A stretch of DNA of 64,000 nt from Lactobacillus sp. HBUAS51381 (GTDB lineage Bacteria > Bacillota > Bacilli > Lactobacillales > Lactobacillaceae): NCBI RefSeq assembly GCF_012641095.1, contig NZ_JAAVSC010000005.1, positions 1 to 64,000 on the forward strand, in the 5' to 3' direction. Every line of letters begins with the position of its first letter. Positions within the stretch are counted from its first letter, which is position 1. Below the pieces are notes generated by a model. It was not told where the DNA came from. It ran no database searches and saw only the letters and a list, made by a program, of their open reading frames with translations. This document shows, one piece after another, positions 38,646-48,434 of this stretch. A program made the position numbers and the translations under genes.

Positions 38646-41168
38646 TTAGCTAGTTGGTGTACTGGTACTCCCCGTGTCCACTGAGTTAATGAATGACCAC
38701 GTAATCTCACCGCTATAAACACCTTGTACCGCACCACTGTTGACTCTCAGCATGATACCGCTCTGATCCGTCCAGTCCTTAGCAATGTTCGTAGTCAACT
38801 CCGTCCCATCTTTGCTAGCACTGCCGCTAGCGATAACGGGGTTATCTGAACCATCCAAGTGATGTCTTATACCCTTTGCATCAACATAGATCAGCTCACC
38901 GTCCAGTTTCGTTTTAACCGCCGTACCAGTCGTGTACATGCCGTCCGTCCTAGCCGTCACGCTCCAGGGTGCCGCGTCTCCTTTGTCTTCTGTATCCTCT
39001 GTATCTTCTGTGTCTTTTTGGGTATTAATCTGGTTGTCATCCACATCCAGGCTCCAGTCGCTATCCCGTTTAATCAGGACACTACCGCTCCCCGTCAACG
39101 TCGTCGGCTCAAAGGTCATATCACCACTGGTATGGCCGAAGCCCACGGTTCCCGCAACCACGGTCGCATTCACGGTCGTTGAGGTAATTTTGGTATCCCC
39201 CGATCCATATGTGGCATAGAAGCTAATCGTATTATTGCCGGGCTGCAACTTACTATTAGGCACATCGTAGTCAAAGTAGTATGGACTATTGCCAAGGGTC
39301 GGGTCGGACGATGGCATACTCTCCATGGTCACGGCGTCTTGCGACACCCCGTTGATTGCCGGGTGAACCACAATATCTTTCGCCTTAACTGCATTTATGT
39401 CATGAGGCAGCGCTGTGCCAATGACATGGGCATCGTCTGCACCACCATAATTAACCTTCAGTACCCCTTTATCCTTAAATGTATCCATTAACAAATCAGC
39501 GTTCACTTTGGATGTAATTTTAAAGCTGGGCAATTTAGCCGATGAAGAGGCGTTCGTCCCGGTAAAGTAGCTGGTCTGAGCTGCCTCGGTGACTCCGGTT
39601 GTACTTGTCGCGACGTTGTTCGCCGTTCCCGTCAACGTAATCGTGGCGTGTTGCGTCCCACTCATCGTGAGTCCACTGCCAGCCAAGGGCACCTTCAGGA
39701 CTTGGGACTGACCACCTGGGGCTGAGCCGATCGCACTGGTGTCTACCGTTCCACTAGTCCCGTCTGGATAGTCAATGGTCCCCTTCGTAATGGTCAAATC
39801 TTTGGGAACGTACAAATTGGCATTAACGGATTTCCAGTCTTCATCGCCATCCGTCCGTCCAAAGTTATAGGTCAACTTCACGGTCGAGTTCCCAGGAATC
39901 GATCCACCATCGTTGACATCCTCATAATCACCGAAATTATTATTCAAGTAGCTCAGCTTAGCCGTAGCTTCCGTTTGCGCTTGACCAGGAAGTTGGTCGA
40001 AAATCACATAGTTGTTTTCGGAAGCCGCTCCGGTCGACCCTGTAAAGCCCCAGCGAACCTTCGTCTGTCCAGATGCTAAGTTGAACTTACTGAGGTCAAT
40101 GGGAACCGTTGCGTAATCTGATGATGCGACGGGCATCCCCGTATCTGGATTCTTATCGTTATACGTATAGGTCATTGAGCCCTTGCCACCAGCTGTGGTC
40201 GGTGGCGTGTAATCAACGGTAATGTGATGCCACCGCTGGTCGGACAAATTCCCGCTGGTTCCCGTAGGCCCTTCGTCGAGATAGCCCAGATGTCGCATCG
40301 AATAGTAATAGAAGTCGCCCTGGTAATCCTGAACGGATCCCATCGGCATTTTCTTTTGTCCTTTGGCATAGTCCGATGTCTCAACATAGGTGTCACTACT
40401 CCCCGGATAATTCGAGGCAATGTGCGTATCCGCAATCGGTGACTGGCCGCTGGGCGTCTCCCCATTGACATCAAACGACGTGGGTTGTTGATTCGTAAAG
40501 TTCCAAGTCGGATTCGTCTTAGGTCCTATTTCGAAAAAGTCAAGATCGTCATAGGTTGGCTGCGTTGGAATGGACCCATTCGGGAAAGTATCGAATTCCA
40601 AGGCCCAACTGTTTTGAATCGCCGTGCTGGCAACATTGGTTTGTGCAAACAAAGAATCTGGCACACCCCAGACCCCCATTGACTCACCGGAACCGGAATA
40701 GACGTTGGTTCCCCCGTTTTGTAAAACAAAGGCCATCCCATCACCGGCACTCGTACTAGCACTGGCGTTTCCTTCAGCGCTGGCATAGATCCACATTGAA
40801 GCGGTTTCTTTTTTACTTAGGTCAAAGGACTGATCGCTCGACCAAATAGACCCCCAGCTCTGTGTCGTCCCGGCTTTAGAAATTTGAATGGCACTATTGG
40901 AGCTCCCGCCTGTGTTACCAGCAGCTATCAATTTAGCCGCATTGCTCCCAGAAGCCGTGGAAACCGTATTATCAATCGTAAAGTAATTTGATTTCGTTCC
41001 ACTCCCCAAGAATACCCCTTGTGGCGCATCGAGCAGCGCTTTTGCACCTGTATTATAAGTCGTTGACGCTATTGGATCAGCGTTAGCCGTCTGACCACTC
41101 ACCCATAGCCCTAGTCCGGCAATGGTCAGTGCTGCTGTGATTTCCAGCAATCCCTTCCGTATAGTCAT
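38646..41168 (-). CDS. Secreted L-type lectin/WxL-domain surface protein, paralogue 4
   Basis: Secreted protein of 840 residues, the longest of the set. A signal peptide (about 1-30) is followed by an L-type lectin domain (about 40-390: SMWIYASAEG, GDGMAFVLQNG, WALEFDTF, WGFTGSTG) and beta-sandwich repeats. In the C-terminal WxL-like module the first motif reads WSV and the second WSF. An acidic tandem repeat (DTEDTEDTED, about residue 720) interrupts the first motif region, where paralogue 5 has a short loop. The ribosome site is GGGGGC, shared with genes 5 and 6. No LPXTG motif. Confidence 0.85.
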   Translation of the reverse strand: MTIRKGLLEITAALTIAGLGLWVSGQTANADPIASTTYNTGAKALLDAPQGVFLGSGTKSNYFTIDNTVSTASGSNAAKLIAAGNTGGSSNSAIQISKAGTTQSWGSIWSSDQSFDLSKKETASMWIYASAEGNASASTSAGDGMAFVLQNGGTNVYSGSGESMGVWGVPDSLFAQTNVASTAIQNSWALEFDTFPNGSIPTQPTYDDLDFFEIGPKTNPTWNFTNQQPTSFDVNGETPSGQSPIADTHIASNYPGSSDTYVETSDYAKGQKKMPMGSVQDYQGDFYYYSMRHLGYLDEGPTGTSGNLSDQRWHHITVDYTPPTTAGGKGSMTYTYNDKNPDTGMPVASSDYATVPIDLSKFNLASGQTKVRWGFTGSTGAASENNYVIFDQLPGQAQTEATAKLSYLNNNFGDYEDVNDGGSIPGNSTVKLTYNFGRTDGDEDWKSVNANLYVPKDLTITKGTIDYPDGTSGTVDTSAIGSAPGGQSQVLKVPLAGSGLTMSGTQHATITLTGTANNVATSTTGVTEAAQTSYFTGTNASSSAKLPSFKITSKVNADLLMDTFKDKGVLKVNYGGADDAHVIGTALPHDINAVKAKDIVVHPAINGVSQDAVTMESMPSSDPTLGNSPYYFDYDVPNSKLQPGNNTISFYATYGSGDTKITSTTVNATVVAGTVGFGHTSGDMTFEPTTLTGSGSVLIKRDSDWSLDVDDNQINTQKDTEDTEDTEDKGDAAPWSVTARTDGMYTTGTAVKTKLDGELIYVDAKGIRHHLDGSDNPVIASGSASKDGTELTTNIAKDWTDQSGIMLRVNSGAVQGVYSGEITWSFINSVDTGSTSTPTS

Positions 41169-41325
41169 ATTATGCCCCCTGTTCGGACTTAACCGAACCT
41201 GTGATTAACCTACAACTTTAAAAATCTGATGATTGTGCCTCGAAAATAATGGCAAAATAATTGATTGAATTGATAACCGTCCCAAACGGATGGTCACGGA
41301 AATATTTAACTACCCTAATAAATAT

Positions 41326-41354
41326 AGTATACCATCATACCATCCAAATGATAA
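41326..41354 (-). promoter_or_regulatory. Promoter of lectin-WxL gene 4
   Basis: Minus-strand TTATCA (41349-41354), 17-base spacer ending ATGATGG, and TATACT (41326-41331). It shares boxes and spacer end with the promoters of genes 5 and 6. The leader to the ATG is about 150 bases. I see nothing else in 41355-41685. Confidence 0.75.
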
Positions 41355-41685
41355 GCTAAATTAATGAACAAATTGTTCTCCCAGCGCCGTGTAAATTCAC
41401 GGTCAAAGCGCCGCAATCGTCCCATTTATCCGCTTTCATCTTGTGTTTAGCTGTTTTAGATTGCCGTGCATGTTGTACCACGTCCTTATCCACAAAAGGT
41501 AAATGATGTAACACTTAAAAAATCCTAAAAAATGCTTGTCGAAAACCGTCCCAACTTCCTAAGCTTTATACGTTTTACACAACAGGTCTGGCTGTGAAAT
41601 CACCTGCTTAGCGTTCAGCCTTAAGTTCGCACACGATCGTTCATGCTTGTCTTTGACGCCACGATGACCATTTCATCCCGCCAAA

Positions 41686-41717
41686 AACGGCGTCCTCCCA
41701 ATGGAAGACGCCGTTGA
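41686..41717 (-). terminator. Rho-independent terminator after lectin-WxL gene 5
   Basis: Stem AACGGCGTCTTCC / GGAGGACGCCGTT followed by TTTTGG on the minus strand. Confidence 0.88.
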
Positions 41718-41731
41718 TAACCGATTATTAG

Positions 41732-44158
41732 TTATTGAACTGAATTAACAAACGACCAGTTGATCGTTCCGGCATAATTGCCTTCGACCGCTCCACTGTT
41801 CACCTTCAACCGAATGCCGGTGTCCGTCGTCCAGTCCTGGGCAATGTTCGTCGAAGTAGTCGTGCCGTCTGACGTCCCACTGGCAATTTCCGTTGGACTA
41901 CTACCTAGCGTCTCGGTGGTCCCATCGCTCGCCGTATAAACCAGTGATCCATCCAGCGGGGTGCTGGTGGCCGTATTCTGCTGGAACATCCCATCCGTTG
42001 CGGCTTCTAATTTCCAGGTACTTCCGGAAGTCAACGAATCGTCCACATCTAGGCTCCAAGTCCCATCACGGCTTAGCGTACTGGCACTTCCCGTCAACGC
42101 AGAAGAGCCAAATGACAGATCCCCACTCATTGCGCCCAGTTGTGCCGTTCCGGCCGTAATCGTCCGCGAGATCACCGGCGATTTGTCCCCCGCCGTATCC
42201 TTGGCGTAAAAGCTAATCGTATTCTTGCCTGATTTAAGCTTGTCATTCGTAATCGGATAGGTGAAGCCGGTATTCCCATAGTTAGGATTGATATAAGCCT
42301 CGTCATCCATCTTAAACGAATCCAAGGCAACTTTGTTTAACTCGGGATAAATGGTGATGTCCGAACGCGATAGTGTCGTATCCGTCGGGACCGCAACACC
42401 CACAACACTCGCATCCTTGCCGCTATCGTAATTCACCTTTAGCGTGCTGGCACTATCATCGATATCCATGTTCAAGGCTGACTTCTTCACCGAGAACCCG
42501 GTTAGTTGGGCGACCGAAGAGGCGTTACTTCCTTGGAAATAACTGCTCGTACTGCTCTCCGTAGCGGTGGTGTCTTTGACCGTGCCATACAGGGTGATCT
42601 TCCCCGATTGGGTACCACTCAACGTGAGTCCGTCGCCATTCGTTCCCATCGAGACGGGAAGATCCGTGCCGCTGAGCTTGGACAGATCGACACTGCCGCC
42701 GTCTGTCCCATCTGGATTGGAAATCGTCCCGGAGGTCAGTGATATACTGCTAGGAATCTTCAGATCGGCATTCACGTCCTTCCAATCCTTGGTTCCACCG
42801 GTTCGTTTAAAGTCATATTCGAGTTTGACCGGCGTTCCACTAGTCAGTGCACCCGTACTGCTGTCGACCGTAGTATAGGTCCCATCGCTACCCTGTTGAC
42901 TCAACGTCGCGGTCGCACTGGTATCGGCTTCACCCGGTATCTGGTCAAAGATAACGTAACTATTCTCGGTATTTTGCCCAGTTGATCCCGTAAAGCCCCA
43001 GCGGACCTTCGTTGAACCATCAGCCAGACTGAACTTGCTCAGAATAATCGGCACCGTTGCAGAGTTGGCGGGTGTCTGTGGCTGGCCCGTATCGGCATTC
43101 TTATCGTCGTAGGTGTAGGTCATCGAACCGTTCGCATCACTACCAGTGGGCGGCGTGTACGTCATTGTGACGTGATGCCATCGGTGATCGGATAAGTTCC
43201 CCGATCCCGTTGCCCCTTCGTCGAGGTAGCCCAGGTGTTGCATCGCGTAGTAGTAGTACGACGCTGAATAATCGTAAGTCCAAGCACTAGGCGATAGCGT
43301 AATACTCCCAAAAGTTATTGGCTTTGACCAGGCGTCTTTCTTTCCCGTTTGTGCCGTCCCCGTATAAATACTTGAATCGGCCGGATAATTTGAAGCAATA
43401 TGGTTATCCGTACTGCTTACCGTTGTTCCGGAACCCGTGGGATTGCCGTCCGCATCAAAACTGTTGTAGTACTTTCCCAAATCAAAGGCAGATGGTGCGG
43501 ACACTTCTGCACCATATGGCGGCGTATAGGCGTTACTAGCCGTATCGAATTCCAGTGCCCAGCTATTGGAAATTGCCGAGTCGCCTAAATTCGTCTGGTT
43601 ATAGCTTCCTGGATCAACTCCCCAGACCCCCATGCTTTCACCAATCCCAGGATCATCAACCGTGGGCGTCGTACTGCTGCTAGAGTCAAACACCTTCGTA
43701 TGGGCGAACGCATTGACCCCGTTCGTATCGTTCTGGAGAACAAAGGCCATCCCATCGCCAATGCTACTGGCACCTTCACCACTCGCATAGATCCACATGG
43801 ACGCCGTCTCGGGCTGACTCAGATCAAAGGTCTTGTCCGTCGACCAGATCGAGCCCCACGTATTGGTCGCCCCAGCCTTGGAAATCTGAATCGCCGAGTT
43901 GCCAAGCCCGGTCGGACTGCCAGCATCAAGCAATTGGGCAGAATTCGTCCCTGTCGTCCCATCGGCATTATTACTAATGGTGAAGTAATCTTTATTCGCA
44001 GCATCATTCAGATCAACACCCTGTGGTGCACCGGTTAGTGCCGCTGCCCCCGTATAGTAGACCGCTGACTTGGCATCAGCCGTGACCACGGGTGCCCATA
44101 GCCCGAGACCGGCAATCGTCACCGCCACAACTCCTAATAGTCCCTTTCTAACCTGCAT
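41732..44158 (-). CDS. Secreted L-type lectin/WxL-domain surface protein, paralogue 5
   Basis: Secreted protein of about 808 residues, clearly closest to paralogue 4. A signal peptide (MQVRKGLLGVVAVTIAGLGL...ADA) is followed by an L-type lectin domain (about 35-390: SMWIYASGEG, GDGMAFVLQND, WALEFDT, WGFTGSTG) and beta-sandwich repeats. The C-terminal module has WKL as first motif and WSF as second. The frame is open 30 codons further upstream, but the ATG at 44158 has the GGGGGC ribosome site and begins the signal peptide. No LPXTG motif. Confidence 0.86.
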   Translation of the reverse strand: MQVRKGLLGVVAVTIAGLGLWAPVVTADAKSAVYYTGAAALTGAPQGVDLNDAANKDYFTISNNADGTTGTNSAQLLDAGSPTGLGNSAIQISKAGATNTWGSIWSTDKTFDLSQPETASMWIYASGEGASSIGDGMAFVLQNDTNGVNAFAHTKVFDSSSSTTPTVDDPGIGESMGVWGVDPGSYNQTNLGDSAISNSWALEFDTASNAYTPPYGAEVSAPSAFDLGKYYNSFDADGNPTGSGTTVSSTDNHIASNYPADSSIYTGTAQTGKKDAWSKPITFGSITLSPSAWTYDYSASYYYYAMQHLGYLDEGATGSGNLSDHRWHHVTMTYTPPTGSDANGSMTYTYDDKNADTGQPQTPANSATVPIILSKFSLADGSTKVRWGFTGSTGQNTENSYVIFDQIPGEADTSATATLSQQGSDGTYTTVDSSTGALTSGTPVKLEYDFKRTGGTKDWKDVNADLKIPSSISLTSGTISNPDGTDGGSVDLSKLSGTDLPVSMGTNGDGLTLSGTQSGKITLYGTVKDTTATESSTSSYFQGSNASSVAQLTGFSVKKSALNMDIDDSASTLKVNYDSGKDASVVGVAVPTDTTLSRSDITIYPELNKVALDSFKMDDEAYINPNYGNTGFTYPITNDKLKSGKNTISFYAKDTAGDKSPVISRTITAGTAQLGAMSGDLSFGSSALTGSASTLSRDGTWSLDVDDSLTSGSTWKLEAATDGMFQQNTATSTPLDGSLVYTASDGTTETLGSSPTEIASGTSDGTTTSTNIAQDWTTDTGIRLKVNSGAVEGNYAGTINWSFVNSVQ

Positions 44159-44332
44159 AAAATGCCCCCTTACCCGTTCATCACGCGGGTCTATTCTAAC
44201 CGCAACCTTGTCGCCGCTTAACCATCCGACGACCATGTGCCCAATCAATCTGGAACAATCACGGACACGGGTTGGGTCTTAACCGTTCATCAGCCAACCA
44301 CTAGTCATTGGTCGAACTGATATCATATATAG

Positions 44333-44361
44333 AGTATACCATCATAGGGTTCGAATGGTAA
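44333..44361 (-). promoter_or_regulatory. Promoter of lectin-WxL gene 5
   Basis: Minus-strand TTACCA (44356-44361), 17-base spacer ending ATGATGG, and TATACT (44333-44338), as for gene 4. The leader is about 170 bases. Confidence 0.72.
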
Positions 44362-44535
44362 TCACGCAAAGGTTAAGATTGTCGGCGACACAGTCGTTTC
44401 TCATAGCGGGTAAATGCCGAGCTATCAGCGTTCCATTACAGTCGGTTTTGTCATCAGTCGCCCACCCATTTTAAGATTCGTTTAAGCTCACAACGCCAAA
44501 TGTGTAACATCAGCAATCATTTACCCATCGCGTAA

Positions 44536-44584
44536 CAAAAAGCGGATCATCCCACCTCATCCGATGAGACAACCCGCTTTTCAT
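44536..44584 (-). terminator. Rho-independent terminator after lectin-WxL gene 6
   Basis: Minus-strand stem AAAAGCGG / CCGCTTTTT with a long imperfect interior (TCTCATC / GATGAG). Confidence 0.75.
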
Positions 44585-44603
44585 TTAAATGATTGTCCAT
44601 TTC

Positions 44604-46910
44604 CTAACTATCCGTGTTCGAAAGCGTCCAGGTCACGGTTCCCTGATAATCGCCAACTTGTGCGCCACCATTGACCTTCAGCAGAATTCCCGAATTCTGG
44701 TCCCAGTCACCAGCGATGTCAACAGGCGTCGTGGTGCCATCGGATGGATGATCCGTGATTAACGTATCCGTCGTCGCCGATAGCGGCTGCTCTACCCCGC
44801 CATTTTGAAAAATCAGCTGTCCGTCCAACGTTGTTCCCGGCGTCGTCGTGGAGGTCAACGCTGACGCCCGGGCGTATAACTTCCAGTCACTATCTTTTGC
44901 CAGCGAATCATTGATCTTAAAGGTCCAGTTCGGATCGGCTCGCTGGATAATCTGCGTGCTGCCGGTCAATGGCGCCCGATAGCTCAGGTCACCCGAGGTC
45001 TCGCCAAACGTCAGGTCGCCGACAATGATCGTTATATCCGCGCTCGACAGATTTCCAGGCGAATCCGAGACCTCTAAATGTAAGCTGTAACGACCGGGCG
45101 TCGTCGTCAGGAACGCGCCGGAAATGTCAAACGTAAACCCTGACGCGGGATTTGCATCACTTAGCTTCATATCGGGAAGCTTATAGTTTACGTTCGCTTC
45201 ATTTTTCGTCCACCCTCTAAGGGTCAGATCGCTGTTGTCCAAGGCCGAGCCATCGCCACTGACGACTTTCCCGGTCACACGTGGGGTTTCTCCCAGATTC
45301 ACGTGCACGGTTTGGCTATCTGGTACTAAGCGCAACATATTGATGTCGGCGTGCGCAATCGTGAAGGTCGGCGAGGCCACCGTTGAAACCGCGTTGCTTC
45401 CCTTGAAGTAGTTAGTCAGACCGGTCCCACTACTCAGCGTGCCACTCGTCGGATTGCGACTTTTACCCGTAATCGCAATCTTAACCGCATCCTGGTTGGC
45501 CAATGATAGGCCGGTGTCGCTGCCGTCTTTAGCCAAGTTGACGCGGATATAGCCATCGGTTTGCTTAGCAATCGTGACCTTGCGGGTGGTCCCATCGGCA
45601 TAACTAACCGTAGCCGTGTCCGCAAGGTTAAGATTATTTGGTGCCTGTAATTCTGCATTCAAACCTTGCCAATCGGCGTCCCCACTCTGTCGCTGTGCCG
45701 TATAGTTAAGCGTGACATCGGCGCCACCGGGAATCGTATCGCCATTATTGACCGTCACCGGTTGTCCGTCCTTCATGTAGGTCATCGCGGTGGTCGCCGT
45801 GGTCTTCGTTTGCCCGGGGATCTGGTCGAAGACGACCAAGTTGGTCTCACTCATTTCACCGGTCGATCCCGTAAAGCCCCACCGAATGGCCGATTGGCCG
45901 CCGCTGAGATTGAATTTACTCAAATTAATGGGCACGGAACGCGTGGCCGTGGCCGTCTTAGCCAATCCCGTGGCCGGGTCTTTATCATCATAATTGTAGG
46001 TCATCGTACCGTTACCACCCACGGCTGTGGGGGCTTGATAGTTCAAGGTGATGTGGTGCCACGCATTATTGGCTAAATTGTTCGACGTGGAAATGTACCC
46101 CAGATGGGTCATTCCGTAGTAATAGTATTGGGAAGCATGTAAGATGCCGGCAATATCTCCCGCTTTATAGCCATACTTTGGCCCCATCGGCTGATACGTG
46201 CTGGCCTCTCCCGGATAGTTGGCCGCAATGTGCGGACCACCGATGGTCGACTGCGTTCCCGAGTCACTCGCCGTTCCCAAGTCAAATGACGATGGATCGG
46301 CCTTATCCAAATTCCAGTCGCTCACGTTCAATATCGATGATGTTGGTTCAAAGTCATTCTTGTACGTATCAAATTCTAGCGCCCAACTGTTGGGAATGGC
46401 CGTATTGGCTAAAGCTGCCGGATCACTGGTCTTTGACTCCGGATCGGTCCCCCAGACACCTAAGGCCTCACCATTGTCCGAGAACTGGCTCGTATCACCA
46501 TTCTGGAGCACAAAGGCCATGCCGTCGCCGGGGGTCTTATTCAATGCCCCACTAGCGAAGATCCACATCGATGCCGTTTGATTGTGTTGTAAATCAAAGG
46601 AGGCCTTGGTCGACCACACCGCGCCCGTCTGACTCGGACTATTAGCCGTAATCTGAACAGCATCGTTGGTTAAGCCCGATACTGGACTCGTGGCGGACAC
46701 AACCTTTGCCGAGTTAGTCTTCACATTACTATTGCTTGGAAACGTGAAGTATCCCGACAAGGGGGTCCCCTGCGGCGCGTTAGCCAAAGCGGTCGTTTCC
46801 GTATAGTAAGGAGGGGCCACTTGAATGGCTTCTGCTTTCGTTGCAACGCCCATCCCCATCGCCGCAGCCGTCAGTGCCAACAGCCACCGCGTGATTCGTA
46901 TTGATTTCAT
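44604..46910 (-). CDS. Secreted L-type lectin/WxL-domain surface protein, paralogue 6
   Basis: Secreted protein of about 768 residues. A signal peptide (about 1-29) is followed by an L-type lectin domain (about 35-370: SMWIFASG, GDGMAFVLQNG, WALEFDT, WGFTGSTG) and beta-sandwich repeats. Both WxL motifs are intact (DWKLYA and VTWTLSN). It starts at the ATG at 46910 with GGGGGC upstream. It is the paralogue nearest the WxL-interacting gene and, with paralogue 3, keeps canonical WxL motifs. No LPXTG motif. Confidence 0.87.
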   Translation of the reverse strand: MKSIRITRWLLALTAAAMGMGVATKAEAIQVAPPYYTETTALANAPQGTPLSGYFTFPSNSNVKTNSAKVVSATSPVSGLTNDAVQITANSPSQTGAVWSTKASFDLQHNQTASMWIFASGALNKTPGDGMAFVLQNGDTSQFSDNGEALGVWGTDPESKTSDPAALANTAIPNSWALEFDTYKNDFEPTSSILNVSDWNLDKADPSSFDLGTASDSGTQSTIGGPHIAANYPGEASTYQPMGPKYGYKAGDIAGILHASQYYYYGMTHLGYISTSNNLANNAWHHITLNYQAPTAVGGNGTMTYNYDDKDPATGLAKTATATRSVPINLSKFNLSGGQSAIRWGFTGSTGEMSETNLVVFDQIPGQTKTTATTAMTYMKDGQPVTVNNGDTIPGGADVTLNYTAQRQSGDADWQGLNAELQAPNNLNLADTATVSYADGTTRKVTIAKQTDGYIRVNLAKDGSDTGLSLANQDAVKIAITGKSRNPTSGTLSSGTGLTNYFKGSNAVSTVASPTFTIAHADINMLRLVPDSQTVHVNLGETPRVTGKVVSGDGSALDNSDLTLRGWTKNEANVNYKLPDMKLSDANPASGFTFDISGAFLTTTPGRYSLHLEVSDSPGNLSSADITIIVGDLTFGETSGDLSYRAPLTGSTQIIQRADPNWTFKINDSLAKDSDWKLYARASALTSTTTPGTTLDGQLIFQNGGVEQPLSATTDTLITDHPSDGTTTPVDIAGDWDQNSGILLKVNGGAQVGDYQGTVTWTLSNTDS

Positions 46911-47064
46911 CAAAATGCCCCCTCATTTTGTGATGCCTAGTCATCACTTTGCCCCACAACCATATCGTTGATTGTCAGACCTCACCCGTCATTCGCCACA
47001 TGAGCTTTAATATTTCGAATTTTAGCATCGCAATATCTAATTATTTCATGTGTTTAATACATAT

Positions 47065-47093
47065 ATTATATCATTTATCGTTTTAAATGATAA
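47065..47093 (-). promoter_or_regulatory. Promoter of lectin-WxL gene 6
   Basis: Minus-strand TTATCA (47088-47093), 17-base spacer ending AATGA, and TATAAT (47065-47070). The -35 flank TTATCATTT and the ATGATA before the -10 match genes 4 and 5. A related ATGATATAATCATGAG block lies at 47122-47137 on the plus strand. The rest of 46911-47273 has no gene. Confidence 0.72.
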
Positions 47094-47273
47094 GCATTTT
47101 TGTAAGCAATTACTTATCGGATGATATAATCATGAGAAGTGCCTATCTCATAGTTCTTTGACGATTGGCTTGCGCATTGTCTACCGGAACATCGTCTTGA
47201 CTCTCAGAACGGTATAAGTTGGCTAAAGTCGTCGCTTGTAACATCCTGTATAAACTCAATTTCATGCAAACTA

Positions 47274-47320
47274 AAAAACGGTCCCCTGATCGACGTCTGT
47301 CAATCAAGAAACCATTTTTA
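47274..47320 (-). terminator. Rho-independent terminator after the WxL-interacting protein gene
   Basis: Minus-strand stem AAAATGGTTTCTTGAT / ATCAGGGGACCGTTTT with G-U pairs, followed by TTTTTAG. Confidence 0.75.
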
Positions 47321-47333
47321 GTTAGAGTTGTCG

Positions 47334-48383
47334 CTAATCCGTTGTATCCTGATCCTCATCATTCTTCTTCCGGTTCTTCATCAACAAGTAAATGATGATG
47401 GCCAGTAAGAGCACAATGATAATTCCGCCGGCCACAAACCACCAGAAGTAGTTCTTCTGCGGCGTGTTGATCCGGTTCTTCAACGAATTAATGTCTTTTT
47501 GACTAATCGTAAAGTTCTTGGTGAATTGCCAATGGTAGCCACCCTTGGCGTAAGCATCGAGTGTCAAGGTGTAATCACCGGCAGTCAATTGCTTATCGCC
47601 CCACGGAATGGAATAGTTGAAGTTGGTGTTAGGTGCCATCGCCATGTTTTCCTTGGTCTGCGTCAACACGGCTTTATTGCTGCCCTGCTTCGTGACCTTG
47701 GAAACGATTTTTAACGCCTTCATCAGACCGGGACGGGGATTTTGTAGATTGGCCTGAATCTGATTCAAGCCACTAATCTGGCCGGCCTTGACCGTATGCA
47801 ACCGCATGTCGGGCGCCACGTCAATACCACTTTCTCGGAGCCGAACCCCAATTACGTAGGCAAAGGCGTTACTGATCGTGACCCCGTTCTTCTTGCTCTT
47901 GGCCTGATTTTTCTTCAATTCCTTAACGTAGATCCCACCTAAGATCATCCCATCGATTTTCTTAGCGGGCATCTTGTAGGTCACGGAAACCTTCTTGTCA
48001 CTTTGACCCTTAACCGTAACCTTCTGCGTGCTGTCCTTGGTGAAGATGTCTTTGATCCCCACCTTTAAGGAACTATCCAGCTTGGGGTTGGCCTGACTGT
48101 AATCCACCACCCCATTCGTGTTGGTCATCGCCTGATTAACGCCAACCTGGAATTGTTTGGTTGACTTGCTCGAGTTGTGAATCACAATCGTCAACTTCTG
48201 TTGTTGACTCGGTTTCACGCGGAGCGCAAAGTACGTGACTTTCTTATCATCCTGATTCTTCGGCGTAATGGTGCTGACCGAATAACCGACGTTTTCCGCC
48301 TTTGCCGTCTTTGTCTGCTGCATCCAGCCAAATGCCACCAGCAACGTCCCTAACGTTACCAACATCCTCAACCAACGTTTCAT
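47334..48383 (-). CDS. WxL-interacting membrane protein (DUF916/DUF3324 type)
   Basis: Membrane-anchored surface protein of about 349 residues. A signal peptide (about 1-29) is followed by an N-terminal DUF916-like peptidoglycan-binding domain (YFALRVKPSQQQKLTIVIHN, DFxxANPKLDSSL-like region), a DUF3324-like host/WxL-binding domain, one TM helix (about 307-331) and a charged cytoplasmic tail (KNRKKNDEDQDTTD). In enterococci and lactobacilli such proteins bind WxL proteins at the wall. The ATG at 48383 follows GGAGG; the upstream codons lie on the ribosome site. It follows the small WxL gene after an intervening terminator, so read-through may supply it. Confidence 0.9.
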   Translation of the reverse strand: MKRWLRMLVTLGTLLVAFGWMQQTKTAKAENVGYSVSTITPKNQDDKKVTYFALRVKPSQQQKLTIVIHNSSKSTKQFQVGVNQAMTNTNGVVDYSQANPKLDSSLKVGIKDIFTKDSTQKVTVKGQSDKKVSVTYKMPAKKIDGMILGGIYVKELKKNQAKSKKNGVTISNAFAYVIGVRLRESGIDVAPDMRLHTVKAGQISGLNQIQANLQNPRPGLMKALKIVSKVTKQGSNKAVLTQTKENMAMAPNTNFNYSIPWGDKQLTAGDYTLTLDAYAKGGYHWQFTKNFTISQKDINSLKNRINTPQKNYFWWFVAGGIIIVLLLAIIIYLLMKNRKKNDEDQDTTD

Positions 48384-48434
48384 GATTAACCCAGCCTCCA
48401 TCATGTTTTGTAAACCGTTTTCTTCATTGTAACA

